Below, piece by piece: positions 1 through 8,231 of a stretch of 64,000 nucleotides of DNA (the first letter of the stretch is position 1; every line of letters begins with the position of its first letter). A model generated the notes under the pieces. It did not search any database, was not told the origin of the DNA, and saw only the letters and a program-made list of their open reading frames with translations. The translations under genes were made by a program, and so were the position numbers. Origin of the DNA: Gemmiger_A avium (GTDB lineage: Bacteria > Bacillota > Clostridia > Oscillospirales > Ruminococcaceae); assembly GCA_019114585.1 (NCBI GenBank), contig DXFE01000037.1, positions 20,246 to 84,245 of the forward strand, in the 5' to 3' direction.

Positions 1-579
1 CTTTTCGGCCACCGGGGTGCCGCCCACCCACAGGGTACGGCCGGACAAAAACTGACGCAGATGGTAGATATTATCGTAGAGCTTTTCCGCTTCTTCCCGG
101 GAAGTGGGGGCCAGCGAAGCGTTGTACTCCACCGCGCGGCGCACGGTTTCCCACCAGAATTCCCGGCGGCCCTGATGGGGCAGGTAACGGGAATAGGTGC
201 GGGTGTACACAAACGCGCCCAGCTGCTCCATCGGGTTGGGGGCATGCTTGTAGGGGCTGAGGAACTCCCGGCTCAGGATGCCCTCTTTCCAGTCAGCGCT
301 GGTGCGCTCTTTCTCTTTCTGCATCCGGTACAGGATGTAGGCCTTGGCGGTGCGGTAGTATTTCTGTTCAAACAGGGTCTCTTCCACCGCGTCCTGGATG
401 TTCTCGATGTCCAGGATCTCCTGACCGGTGAGTTTGAGCCGCTCGGTGACCGAATCGGTGATATGGTCCACCGCCTGGGGGTCATGCTCCCCGGCGGCAG
501 CTGCCGCCAGAGTGACGGCCCGGCGGATAAATTCGGCGTCGAAAGGCACGACCTTGCCGCTGCGCTTGCGTACGTTCAT
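1..579 (-). CDS. nrdJ: Adenosylcobalamin-dependent (class II) ribonucleotide reductase, N-terminal part, runs off the window
   Basis: The 193 visible residues start at an ATG with an AAGGAG-type ribosome site, and the frame is open to the window edge. Residues 2 to about 90 form an ATP-cone (start MNVRKRSGKVVPFD), the allosteric dATP/ATP domain of ribonucleotide reductases. The following part (FVYTRTYSRYLP, then FLSGRTLWVGGTPVA) resembles the monomeric B12-dependent ribonucleoside-triphosphate reductase family, which makes deoxyribonucleotides. The catalytic cysteines lie outside the window, so the class call rests on the N-terminal match. Two NrdR-box-like repeats overlap its promoter, which fits a ribonucleotide reductase gene. 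A class III enzyme also has an ATP-cone, but the TRTYSR and SGRTLW segments favour class II. Confidence 0.82.
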   Translation of the reverse strand, partial: MNVRKRSGKVVPFDAEFIRRAVTLAAAAAGEHDPQAVDHITDSVTERLKLTGQEILDIENIQDAVEETLFEQKYYRTAKAYILYRMQKEKERTSADWKEGILSREFLSPYKHAPNPMEQLGAFVYTRTYSRYLPHQGRREFWWETVRRAVEYNASLAPTSREEAEKLYDNIYHLRQFLSGRTLWVGGTPVAEK

Positions 580-614
580 AGCGTTACTCCTTCTAAAGAT
601 GTCGGGCGAATGCA

Positions 615-656
615 CTATATATAGTATATCCGCTGCATTCAAAAGTCAATATATTG
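615..656 (-). promoter_or_regulatory. nrdJ promoter with two NrdR-box-like repeats
   Basis: On the minus strand, TTGACT (644-649) and TACTAT (621-626) are separated by 17 bp, a good sigma-A promoter. Each hexamer lies in or at the edge of a palindrome matching the NrdR-box core CwATATATwG: 615-624 (ctatatatag) and 647-656 (caatatattg). The boxes are 32 bp apart, about three helical turns, the usual arrangement for a pair of boxes bound by the NrdR repressor. NrdR itself is not encoded in the window. Confidence 0.85.
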
Positions 657-727
657 TTTCTATTTTATCACAGCCAAATTTCAGGCACTGGGGCGTTTGC
701 AAGCGGGAACACAACGCCCCCGGACGC

Positions 728-775
728 AAAAAAGAGCCATCCCCGGCCCGGCAGTCGCTTCGGGGGGATGGCTGT
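728..775 (-). terminator. Rho-independent terminator of the diguanylate cyclase gene
   Basis: An inverted repeat with arms agccatcccc (735-744) and ggggatggct (764-773) is followed on the minus strand by a run of six T (728-733), just past the stop codon at 784. Confidence 0.85.
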
Positions 776-783
776 TTTGCCGG

Positions 784-2142
784 TCAGATCTCGAGGATTT
801 TGGCCCGGCCTTTTTCTTCGTTTTTCACCTCATACAGCACATCATCCGCCAGCTTGTACAACTCGGCAAAGCTGCGGGGTGTCTGGCTGTAAATTCCACC
901 GGCGGACAGCGCCGCGCGGGCACTGGGCCAATCGGTTTCCATCATCCGCTGGTAGGTGCTGATCAGCGATTCGATCTTGGTTTTTACCGCCTGCACATCG
1001 TACAGATCGGGGATAAAGACCGCAAACTCGTCCCCGCCCAGGCGGCAGACAATGTCGGTGCGCCGGAAGGTATGCAGCATCTGCCGCACAAAGGCATTGA
1101 GCACGACGTCCCCCTGCTGGTGACCATAGGTATCGTTTACCTTTTTGAAGTTGTCCAGGTCGAACATGACAAACAAATAGCTGGTGCAGGCCTGCATGGC
1201 GTGGCGGATCTGCTCCTCCGCGGCCTTGCGGTTGTAGATGCCGGTGAGAGGGTCGCTGGAAGCCTCCCATTTCAGATGGGCGGTGCGGTGCACCTGCTCG
1301 GAAATATCGGTCAGCACGCTGATGATGGCCTGACGCCCGTCCAACGCAACGGTGCGCCGGCCGATGTCATGCACCCAGATGCTGCTTTTGTCCCGGCAGA
1401 GCATCCGGTACTCAATCTCATACTGGTCCCCGTTTGCCAGCGCTTTTTCCACTTCCCGGTTTACCAGATCCCGGTCATCCGGATGGATACTGTTGATCAC
1501 CAGCCCCCCGATGTCCTCTTCAAATTCCGGGTAGCTTCCATAGCCGGCCATCTGCAGCAGACTGTTGTTGGCCACATACAAGGGGAACCCCGGTTCCAGA
1601 TAGCCGCCGATGATACCGCCCGGCATGATCTGCTCGATGATTTCCAGCAGCTCCCGCTGGGTTTTGCGGTTCACCTGGCCGCTGCCCTCCGAAATAAACT
1701 TGATGGGGAAGAACTCCCCTTCTTCCTGGCTGTGGCTGGGTTCCGAGGCATGCAGGGTATCCAGCAAAATCCGGCCGTCCTGCTCACGCATGCCCAGGGT
1801 CAGGCGGATGCTGTATTCCGCCTGCGTACCCTCCTCTGCCTCCAGGTGCAGCCGCAGCGCGCAAAAGCAATCCCATACACCCGGCGCGCGCTGCCGCTGG
1901 GAATATGCCGTTATTTCATAGGCAATCGGATCGGGCATGAGGGCGGTTTCCTGCTCCAGAAGGCGGCGCATGGCCTGCTTGTCCAGCGCCACCTCGCCCT
2001 CGCCGGTACCGATACTGTATACGTTATCCGGAACAAGGGCCAGGGTTCCCTCCACGTCCCGCAGCCAGAAGTACCGGTGCAGAAACGTTTCCACAGCGGT
2101 GCGCACCGATTTATCGTTTTCTTCGCAGCGATATTCCAACAC
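784..2142 (-). CDS. Diguanylate cyclase with N-terminal SnoaL-like and PAS domains
   Basis: A 452-residue protein. I chose the GTG at 2142 because AGGGGAGG lies just upstream; a longer frame upstream has no ribosome site. The N-terminal ~130 residues look like a SnoaL/NTF2-type fold, a tentative call. A PAS segment follows at about 170-290 (IHPDDRDLVNREVEKAL, ending ISVLTDISEQ). The C-terminal ~160 residues are a GGDEF domain with DPLTGIYNRK, FDLDNFKKVND and an intact GGDEF. An RxxD inhibitory site (RRTD) sits exactly five residues before GGDEF. It should make cyclic di-GMP from GTP with product inhibition. No transmembrane segment is seen, so it is probably a cytosolic sensor. It is monocistronic with its own promoter and terminator. 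Confidence 0.93.
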   Translation of the reverse strand: MLEYRCEENDKSVRTAVETFLHRYFWLRDVEGTLALVPDNVYSIGTGEGEVALDKQAMRRLLEQETALMPDPIAYEITAYSQRQRAPGVWDCFCALRLHLEAEEGTQAEYSIRLTLGMREQDGRILLDTLHASEPSHSQEEGEFFPIKFISEGSGQVNRKTQRELLEIIEQIMPGGIIGGYLEPGFPLYVANNSLLQMAGYGSYPEFEEDIGGLVINSIHPDDRDLVNREVEKALANGDQYEIEYRMLCRDKSSIWVHDIGRRTVALDGRQAIISVLTDISEQVHRTAHLKWEASSDPLTGIYNRKAAEEQIRHAMQACTSYLFVMFDLDNFKKVNDTYGHQQGDVVLNAFVRQMLHTFRRTDIVCRLGGDEFAVFIPDLYDVQAVKTKIESLISTYQRMMETDWPSARAALSAGGIYSQTPRSFAELYKLADDVLYEVKNEEKGRAKILEI

Positions 2143-2231
2143 GATACCTCCCCTTTGCGGCCGGGCCCCGCTTACCGCGCCGGTTTGGGACGCAGAACAA
2201 CCACCGCCGAACAATACACTCACACTTTTGT

Positions 2232-2260
2232 ATGATAGCACAGTATAAAAGGGGATTCAA
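2232..2260 (-). promoter_or_regulatory. Promoter of the diguanylate cyclase gene
   Basis: On the minus strand, TTGAAT (2255-2260) and TATCAT (2232-2237) are separated by 17 bp, about 90 bp before the GTG start. Confidence 0.6.
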
Positions 2261-2296
2261 CGGATTTATGCCACTTTTCACAGCAGAAATTTTCGA

Positions 2297-2335
2297 CAAA
2301 AAACCGCCTGTTCCCCTACAGGAACAGGCGGTTTT
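2297..2335 (-). terminator. Rho-independent terminator of the ECF operon
   Basis: A 13-bp perfect stem (aaccgcctgttcc at 2302-2314, ggaacaggcggtt at 2321-2333) with a 6-nt loop is followed on the minus strand by six T. It lies immediately after the EcfT stop codon. Confidence 0.88.
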
Positions 2336-2340
2336 GCAGC

Positions 2341-3174
2341 TTATACAAAGGGATTGTAGAACCGGTTGCCATCCCAGAAGGTGATGACCAGGCTTAAAAT
2401 CAGAAGCAGGACACCGAAGCCCAGCACAAGATAGTCGTTGCGGGCAAAGGGCCGGGCCACATACCAGGTGCGCTTTTTCTTTTTGCCGAAGCCGCGCAGC
2501 TCCATGGCGTTGCTGATGGTGTCGATCCGGGCCAGGCTGGACAGGATCAGCGGCAGCAGGATGTTCACCGAGTTTTTCATCCGGGCCAGCAGCTTTTCCT
2601 TTTTGCCCAGCTCGATGCCGCGGGCCTGCTGGGCCTGGCTGATGCTGTGGTAGTCCCGCTGGATATCCGGGATATACCGCAGGGCGATGGCCACCGAATA
2701 CCCCACCCGGTAGGACACGCCGATCCGGTTCAGGCTGGCGGCAAACTCGCTGGGGTTGGTGGCGGAGATGAACAGAATCGCCACCGGCAGCGCCACAAAG
2801 TATTTGAGCGAGATGTTCAGGGTGTAGAACAGCTGCTCCCAGGTGATGGTGTACCGCCAGAACAGGTGCACGATCACATGGCGGGTGCCGTAGATCTGCA
2901 CCCCCTGCTCCGGGCTGAACAGGTAGATGAACACGTTGTTCAGAATCAGGAAGATCAGCATGAACACCAGCATGAACCGCACTTCCCGCAGCTTGATATG
3001 GCTGACCCGGAAGGCGGCAAAGCTGATGAGCATCAAGCCGATCAGCACCCGGGTATCGTAGGTGATCATGCTGGCAAAGGTGAACAGCAGGAAAAAGGCC
3101 AGTTTGGTGGTGCCGGTAAGCTGGTGCACAAAACTCTTGCGCGGCAGATAATTCAGAACGGTATTAGCAGCCAT
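2341..3174 (-). CDS. ecfT: ECF transporter transmembrane (T) component
   Basis: A 277-residue membrane protein of the CbiQ/EcfT family, which couples the ATPases to a substrate-binding S component in energy-coupling-factor vitamin importers. It starts at MAANTVLNYL with GGGAGG 6-7 nt upstream; that ATG lies inside the end of the upstream ATPase gene (11-bp overlap). Hydrophobic segments occur near residues 25-70, 85-110, 140-160 and at the C-terminus. The coupling-helix signatures are present as AQQARG and AMELRGFG, the two conserved Ala-x-x-Arg-Gly-like motifs that contact the ATPases. Last gene of a leftward operon that ends in a terminator. Confidence 0.92.
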   Translation of the reverse strand: MAANTVLNYLPRKSFVHQLTGTTKLAFFLLFTFASMITYDTRVLIGLMLISFAAFRVSHIKLREVRFMLVFMLIFLILNNVFIYLFSPEQGVQIYGTRHVIVHLFWRYTITWEQLFYTLNISLKYFVALPVAILFISATNPSEFAASLNRIGVSYRVGYSVAIALRYIPDIQRDYHSISQAQQARGIELGKKEKLLARMKNSVNILLPLILSSLARIDTISNAMELRGFGKKKKRTWYVARPFARNDYLVLGFGVLLLILSLVITFWDGNRFYNPFV

Positions 3175-4879
3175 GGGCGCGCACCTCCCGGTCGTAGTCA
3201 ATGAACCGCTGGACAAACTGTTCCGGCGGGGCGATGCCGCAGCGGCCCGCCAGGGTGAACAGGCTGGTTTCTTTCAGCGCCGCCTGCTCCACCAGCGCCG
3301 GATCGCAGAGCACCTCGGCGGCGCTCTTGTCGGCGATCAGGTGCCCGTCGCTGAATACCAGCGCCCGGGGGGTATATTCCAGCATCAGGTGCATATCGTG
3401 GGTGATCATCAGCACCGTGACCCCCTGCTCGTTCAGGCCCCGCAAGAACTCCATGATCTCGGTGTAGTGGTGGAAGTCCTGGCCGGCGGTGGGCTCGTCC
3501 AGAATGATGACCTCCGGGCCCAGGGCCAGCACGCTGGCGATGGTCACCCGCTTTTTCTGGCCGAAGCTCAGCGCCGAGATGGGCCAGTTGCGGAACGGAT
3601 ACAGCCCGCATATCTTGAGGGTGTCCTCCACCCGGGCACGTACCTGATCGGCGGGCATGCCGCTGTGCACAAGGCCCAGGGCCACCTCGTCAAAGATCAT
3701 GGTTTTGGAGATCATCTGGTTGGGGTTCTGCATCACATAACCGATGCGGCGGGCACGGGTACGGATGTTGTCATCCGAAATATCCCGCCCGTCCAGGAAG
3801 ATCTGGCCGGAATCCGGGGTTTCAAAGCCGCACACCAGCTTGGACAGGGTGGATTTGCCCGCGCCGTTGCGGCCCACAATGCTGACCATCTCCCCTTTCC
3901 GGATGGTAAAGGAGATATCCCGCAGGGTGGGCCGGTCCTTGGTGTAGCCGAAGTTCAGCCCCCGCACCTCCAGCAATACCGGCTGCTCTTCCGGGGCAGG
4001 CGCGGGCTGCACCGCCTGGAACCAGCGGCGCACCTGTTCCTTGTCGGCCTCATCCAGCACCAGAGTGTCCGGGTGGGCGGGCTTTTTCTCCGGGGTAATG
4101 GATACCCCGGCATATTTCAGCGCGGTCAGATAGAGGGGTTCCCGGATGCCGGTTTCGGTGAGCAGGCTGCCCGCCAGCAGCTCGTCCGGCCGCAGATCGG
4201 CGGCCACGCGGCCCTCGTCCATCAGGATGATCCGGTCCACGCTGCGCCAGAGCACATCTTCCAGACGGTGCTCGATAATCAGCACGGTGGTGCCGGTTTC
4301 TTTCTGGATGCGGTCGATCAGTTCAATCGTCTGCTTGCCGGCGGCCGGGTCCAGGTTGGCCAGCGGCTCGTCAAACAGCAGGATCTTGACCGCGTCCACC
4401 ATGACGCCCGCCAGGCTGACCCGCTGTTTCTGCCCGCCGGACAGTTCGTGGGGCGCGTAGTCCAGGTGATGGGCCACGTCCACCAGCCCCGCCACCCGCT
4501 TGGTGGTGGCGTGCATCTCCGCCTGGGGCACACAGTCGTTTTCCAGGGCAAAGGCAATGTCCTCCGCCACGGTCAGGCCGATAAACTGGCCGTCCGGATC
4601 CTGCAGAACGGTGCCCACCGATTTGGACAGCTGGAAAATGCTCTGCTTTTTGGCCTCCATACCGTCCACGATCAGCTCGCCGGTGGATTCGCCGGGATAG
4701 CTGAACGGTATCAGGCCATTGATGCAGCTGGCCAGGGTGGACTTGCCGCTGCCGGACGGCCCGGCGATCAGGATTTTTTCGCCGGGATAGATGTCCAGAT
4801 TGATGTTGTACAGGGTGGGACGCGCCTGCGCGCGGTACTGGAAGGTATAATCCCGAAAGGAAATAATGGGCGTGTTCAT
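3164..4879 (-). CDS. ECF transporter ATPase with two fused ABC domains
   Basis: 571 residues with two complete ABC cassettes in one chain, corresponding to the separate EcfA1 and EcfA2 of other systems. Cassette 1 has Walker A GPSGSGKST at about 40-48, signature LSGGQ at 145-149 and Walker B ILLFDEP. Cassette 2 has GRNGAGKST, a variant signature LSFGQ, and VIILDEPTAG. A linker rich in Pro, Ala and Glu separates them at about residues 300-325. The start MNTPIISF follows GGAGGAGC at suitable spacing. Fused double ATPases of this kind (YkoD-type) power ECF importers for vitamins and related small molecules. It lies between the S- and T-component genes. Confidence 0.94.
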   Translation of the reverse strand: MNTPIISFRDYTFQYRAQARPTLYNINLDIYPGEKILIAGPSGSGKSTLASCINGLIPFSYPGESTGELIVDGMEAKKQSIFQLSKSVGTVLQDPDGQFIGLTVAEDIAFALENDCVPQAEMHATTKRVAGLVDVAHHLDYAPHELSGGQKQRVSLAGVMVDAVKILLFDEPLANLDPAAGKQTIELIDRIQKETGTTVLIIEHRLEDVLWRSVDRIILMDEGRVAADLRPDELLAGSLLTETGIREPLYLTALKYAGVSITPEKKPAHPDTLVLDEADKEQVRRWFQAVQPAPAPEEQPVLLEVRGLNFGYTKDRPTLRDISFTIRKGEMVSIVGRNGAGKSTLSKLVCGFETPDSGQIFLDGRDISDDNIRTRARRIGYVMQNPNQMISKTMIFDEVALGLVHSGMPADQVRARVEDTLKICGLYPFRNWPISALSFGQKKRVTIASVLALGPEVIILDEPTAGQDFHHYTEIMEFLRGLNEQGVTVLMITHDMHLMLEYTPRALVFSDGHLIADKSAAEVLCDPALVEQAALKETSLFTLAGRCGIAPPEQFVQRFIDYDREVRAHGC

Positions 4880-4963
4880 GGCACGGGCTCCTCCATGTAT
4901 AGAATCAGAGAGGGAAACGGCACGGCCGCGCGCCGCAAACGGCAGCCGGGCATAAACCGCAAA

Positions 4964-4992
4964 TGGGAGAGGGCCCGCAAGGTCCTCTCCCA
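4964..4992 (-). other. Hairpin in the gap between S-component and ATPase genes
   Basis: The arms tgggagagg (4964-4972) and cctctccca (4984-4992) form a perfect 9-bp stem. On the minus strand it is followed by only TTTG, a weak U-tract. It could be a partial terminator or an mRNA-processing or stability element that sets S-component expression above that of the rest of the operon. Confidence 0.5.
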
Positions 4993-5044
4993 CAGCTTTT
5001 CCCTTTTGGCAAACACGGCAGGCCGCGCTTGCCGGGGGACCGGA

Positions 5045-5593
5045 TTACTCCTTGTCCAGAGAACCCTTCTTGGCGATGGTCTTGCAGTAGGCAGCCACCA
5101 GCAGGGCGCCCACGATCACAGCGGTCAGGCTGTTGGCAATGGCAGCAAACACGCCCTGGGCATAGACCTTCTCAATGGGCTCGGCATAGATCAGCACGTC
5201 CAGGCTGGGGGCAACCACGATCCAGGCGATCACGTTGGCCAGCACGTTGAAGCCGGCGAACAGGGCCACCTTCTTCTTGCCGAAGTCGCCCTCGTTCAGG
5301 GCCAGCTTCTTGGCGGCCAGGCCCACGATCACGCCCACCAGAGCGGAGGCGATGACCCAGCTCCACCAGGGGCTGCCGCCCCAGGACAGGTCGATCAGGG
5401 TGTGGCCGATCAGGCCGATCAGACCGCCGGCAACCGGGCCGTACATGGCGGCCAGCATGCCCAGGATGGCGTACTGCAGGCTGATGTTGGTGTTGGGGAT
5501 ACCGCTGGGGATGGCCACGAAACGGCCCAGAACAAAGAACAGGGCTGCGCCGATGCCGACCGCCACAACGGTCTTGATGGAAGAATTCTTCAT
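5045..5593 (-). CDS. ECF transporter S component, UPF0397 family (substrate uncertain)
   Basis: A 182-residue integral membrane protein with about six hydrophobic segments. It matches the UPF0397 family from memory: VVAVGIGAALFFVLGRF, then IPSGIPNTNISLQYA, LIGHTLIDLSWGGSPWW and a late AEPIEKVYAQG. Database names often call these riboflavin-type S components, but I do not know of a firm substrate. It starts at MKNSSIKT with GAGGAG about 9 nt upstream. The operon (DUF62 enzyme, this gene, fused ATPase, EcfT) is a complete ECF importer, so this protein defines what is imported. Confidence 0.88.
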   Translation of the reverse strand: MKNSSIKTVVAVGIGAALFFVLGRFVAIPSGIPNTNISLQYAILGMLAAMYGPVAGGLIGLIGHTLIDLSWGGSPWWSWVIASALVGVIVGLAAKKLALNEGDFGKKKVALFAGFNVLANVIAWIVVAPSLDVLIYAEPIEKVYAQGVFAAIANSLTAVIVGALLVAAYCKTIAKKGSLDKE

Positions 5594-5660
5594 AGCGTAC
5601 AACTCCTCACACAATGAAAGATGTATATTGCCACAGAGCCAGGGCTCTGCCGGGCCGGGG

Positions 5661-6515
5661 TTATTCGTAGACGATGCGGGGCGCCTTGCGCAGGGTGATG
5701 CGCCAGGTGATGCCGGTGCCGATGTTGTAGGCCTTGGAGAAGCTGCCCTGGTTGATGGCCACGGCCACACAGTCCAGGCTGTTGATGTACAGCAGCGGTT
5801 CGCCCACGTTCACATCCGCAAAGCTCTTGGCGTAGACCATGATGTTCTTGTACAGGGTGCGGGTGTCGTTGGTGATGGTCACCTCTACCCGGCCGCCGTG
5901 CTGGATGCCCAGCTGGGCGAACAGTTCCCGGGAGATGTTGGTCCACAGAGAGCCGAACCGCACGTCCAGCACGTCGATGGTGCCGGTGACGGTTTCCTCT
6001 TCCCTGCGGGCCTCAATGACCGGCAGCTCGATGACGCTGTCCACCGGCACGGCGGGGCCCACCTGCTCAAAGGTGATGATACCGGAGGCCAGGCGCGCAC
6101 CGGTATAGGCGTAGATGTCCCGCCCGTGGAAGGTGTAGCTCTCGCCGGAATTGGGCAGCCGGTTGATGCTCTCATCGATTACCCGGGCTTCCACAATGCC
6201 GCACATCCGCTTGATGTGGGTCAGGGTGCCGTTGTCCGGGGTGATGATGTACTGCCCCTCGGCGGTCTTGACGCCGATGCTGCGCCGGGTGGAGCCCACG
6301 CCGGGGTCCACCACGCTGACAAAGACGCTGCCCTTGGGCCAGTAGCTTACGGTCTGGATCAGCCGGTAGCTGGCTTCCCAGATGTCATATTGCGGAATGT
6401 CGTGGGTCAGGTCAAAGACGCGCAGCTCCGGGCAGACGCCCTGGGCCACACCGTACATGGCGCTGACCGCGCCGTCCGCATAGCCGAAATCGGACTGAAG
6501 AATCAGGGGATTCAT
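5661..6515 (-). CDS. S-adenosylmethionine hydroxide adenosyltransferase (DUF62)
   Basis: A 284-residue member of the SAM fluorinase/chlorinase superfamily. It has the hydrolytic triad expected of the hydroxide adenosyltransferases: Asp70 (VVDPGVGS), Arg77 and His130 (TFHGRDIYA). These enzymes split SAM with water into adenosine and methionine. No obvious 21-residue loop typical of the true fluorinase is seen. The start follows GGGAGG. It leads the ECF transporter operon behind its own promoter. The link suggests that the imported compound is connected to SAM, adenosine or methionine metabolism, but that is inference. Confidence 0.9.
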   Translation of the reverse strand: MNPLILQSDFGYADGAVSAMYGVAQGVCPELRVFDLTHDIPQYDIWEASYRLIQTVSYWPKGSVFVSVVDPGVGSTRRSIGVKTAEGQYIITPDNGTLTHIKRMCGIVEARVIDESINRLPNSGESYTFHGRDIYAYTGARLASGIITFEQVGPAVPVDSVIELPVIEARREEETVTGTIDVLDVRFGSLWTNISRELFAQLGIQHGGRVEVTITNDTRTLYKNIMVYAKSFADVNVGEPLLYINSLDCVAVAINQGSFSKAYNIGTGITWRITLRKAPRIVYE

Positions 6516-6582
6516 GATTTGCCTCCCAGTTACGGCGGGCAGCGGAAACCATCCGCCGCGTTTCGCCGCAAAATTACACTTT

Positions 6583-6612
6583 AGTATACGCTTTTACCGA
6601 ATGGATTGTCAA
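6583..6612 (-). promoter_or_regulatory. Promoter of the DUF62-ECF operon
   Basis: On the minus strand, TTGACA (6607-6612) and TATACT (6583-6588) are separated by 18 bp, about 70 bp upstream of the DUF62 start. Confidence 0.72.
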
Positions 6613-6653
6613 GACGCCGCGGCGGGTGTTATGCCCCGATTTTCCCCTACGCC

Positions 6654-6682
6654 TTGCATGACGGGGCGCAAACACGTATAAT
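6654..6682 (+). promoter_or_regulatory. Promoter of the MATE transporter gene
   Basis: TTGCAT (6654-6659), a 17-bp spacer and TATAAT (6677-6682) lie 45 bp before the start codon. This promoter is divergent from the DUF62-ECF promoter. Confidence 0.75.
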
Positions 6683-6727
6683 AGGTAAAGTTGTCTTATT
6701 TTGCGGTGTTAGGGGGAGGTTTCTGCA

Positions 6728-8107
6728 ATGGCAAGAACCGTGGAGCCCATGACCAGCGGTACCATCTGGAAACGGATGGTCTTTTTTGCGTTTCCGCTGT
6801 TTCTGGGCAATCTTTTTCAGCAGCTGTACAATACGGTGGACTCGCTGATCGTGGGCAATTTTCTGGGCAGCAGCGCCCTGGCCGCGGTAAGTTCCTCCGG
6901 CAGCCTGATCTTTATGCTGATCGGCTTTCTGAGCGGCATCGCCGGCGGCGCGGGCGTGGTGATTGCCCGGCTGTACGGCGCCGGGGACTCCGCCGCTGTG
7001 CAACGTGCCGTGCACACCACCACAGCGTTCGGCCTGGTGGCCGGTGTGATCATGACGATACTTGGCGTGACCTTCTCGCCCCAGATCCTGATCTGGATGG
7101 GCACACCGGAAAGCGTGCTGCCCCAGTCGGTCAGTTACCTGAGCATCTATTTTTCCGGCTCGCTGTTTTTTGTGATGTACAACATTCTGGTGGGCATCCT
7201 GCAGGCGGTGGGCGACAGCCGCCATCCTTTGTACTACCTGATTGTTTCCTCGGTGGTCAATCTGGTGCTGGACGTGGTGTTCATCGAATTCGTGCACACC
7301 AACGTGGGCGGCGCGGCCCTGGCCACCGTGATCTCCCAGGCGATCAGCGCGCTGCTGTGCCTGTGGCACCTGATGCGCAGCCGGGAGGCCTACCGGCTGG
7401 ATCTGCGCAGGCTCTGCTTTGACCGCTACTATTTAAAAGAGATCATCCGGATCGGCCTGCCCTCCGGTGTGCAGAACTCCATCATTGCCTTTGCCAACGT
7501 GCTGGTGCAGTCCAACGTGAACTCGTTCGGTGAGATGGCGATGGCCGGTTACGGCGCCTACGCCAAGGTGGAGGGCTTCGGCTTCTTGCCCATCAACAGC
7601 TTTACCATGGCGCTGACCACCTTTGTGGGCCAGAACCTGGGCGGCAAGGAATACGAACGCACCCACAAGGGGGTACGCTTCGGGGTATTGGCGGCGGTGT
7701 CGCTGGCCGAGGTGATTGGCGTTCTGATCTTTATCTTTGCCCCGCAGCTGATCGCCGCCTTTGACTCCACGCCGGAGGTGGTGCGCTTCGGCACCGACAA
7801 GGCCCGCACCTCGGCGCTGTTCTACTGTCTGCTGTCGTATTCCCATTCCATCGCGGCGGTGCTGCGCGGCGCGGGCAAATCCATGATTCCCATGCTGGTG
7901 ATGATGGTGTGCTGGTGCCTGATCCGGGTGACCTTCCTGATGATCACCGTGCCGCTGACCCACAGCATCCAGATGGTGTACTGGGTCTATCCCCTCACCT
8001 GGGGGCTGAGTTCGCTGGCGTTCTACTGGTACTACACCCACGGCAACTGGCTGGACTTCCAGATAGCCCAGCAGCGCTATCCTATGCGCGACGGAGAAAA
8101 CGAGTAA
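6728..8107 (+). CDS. MATE family efflux transporter
   Basis: 459 residues with about twelve hydrophobic segments in two homologous halves. Typical MATE signatures are FAFPLFLGNLFQQLYNTVDSL near the N-terminus and the repeat-half equivalent IGLPSGVQNSIIAFANVLVQ near residue 240. Family members exchange Na+ or H+ for cationic drugs, and some act on other metabolites. The start ATG follows GGGGGAGG. Single gene with its own promoter and a strong terminator. The substrate cannot be told from sequence. Confidence 0.94.
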   Translation: MARTVEPMTSGTIWKRMVFFAFPLFLGNLFQQLYNTVDSLIVGNFLGSSALAAVSSSGSLIFMLIGFLSGIAGGAGVVIARLYGAGDSAAVQRAVHTTTAFGLVAGVIMTILGVTFSPQILIWMGTPESVLPQSVSYLSIYFSGSLFFVMYNILVGILQAVGDSRHPLYYLIVSSVVNLVLDVVFIEFVHTNVGGAALATVISQAISALLCLWHLMRSREAYRLDLRRLCFDRYYLKEIIRIGLPSGVQNSIIAFANVLVQSNVNSFGEMAMAGYGAYAKVEGFGFLPINSFTMALTTFVGQNLGGKEYERTHKGVRFGVLAAVSLAEVIGVLIFIFAPQLIAAFDSTPEVVRFGTDKARTSALFYCLLSYSHSIAAVLRGAGKSMIPMLVMMVCWCLIRVTFLMITVPLTHSIQMVYWVYPLTWGLSSLAFYWYYTHGNWLDFQIAQQRYPMRDGENE

Positions 8108-8124
8108 TATTTTTCCAAGAATTT

Positions 8125-8170
8125 GTGACCGCTCTGCAGTTTTGTGACTGCCGGGCGGTCACATTTTTTG
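8125..8170 (+). terminator. Rho-independent terminator of the MATE gene
   Basis: The arms gtgaccgc (8125-8132) and gcggtcac (8155-8162) are followed by a run of six T and further T-rich sequence. Confidence 0.85.
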
Positions 8171-8199
8171 TTTTATCCGACATTTTTAGTACAGACCTC

Positions 8200-8227
8200 T
8201 TGACTTTGCACAAAAACGAGCTATACT
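8200..8227 (+). promoter_or_regulatory. Promoter of the perR-hydrogenase operon
   Basis: TTGACT (8200-8205), a 16-bp spacer and TATACT (8222-8227). The expected transcription start falls inside the PerR-box-like palindrome at 8232-8246. Confidence 0.75.
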
Positions 8228-8231
8228 ATCA

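Noticed and set aside
697..2235. 512-codon open frame on the plus strand
   Set aside because: It is antisense to the diguanylate cyclase, with low-complexity His/Gln/Gly-rich composition and no family match. High GC removes stop codons in this frame.
3173..5617. 814-codon open frame on the plus strand
   Set aside because: It runs antisense across the ATPase and S-component genes, which have clear motifs and ribosome sites.
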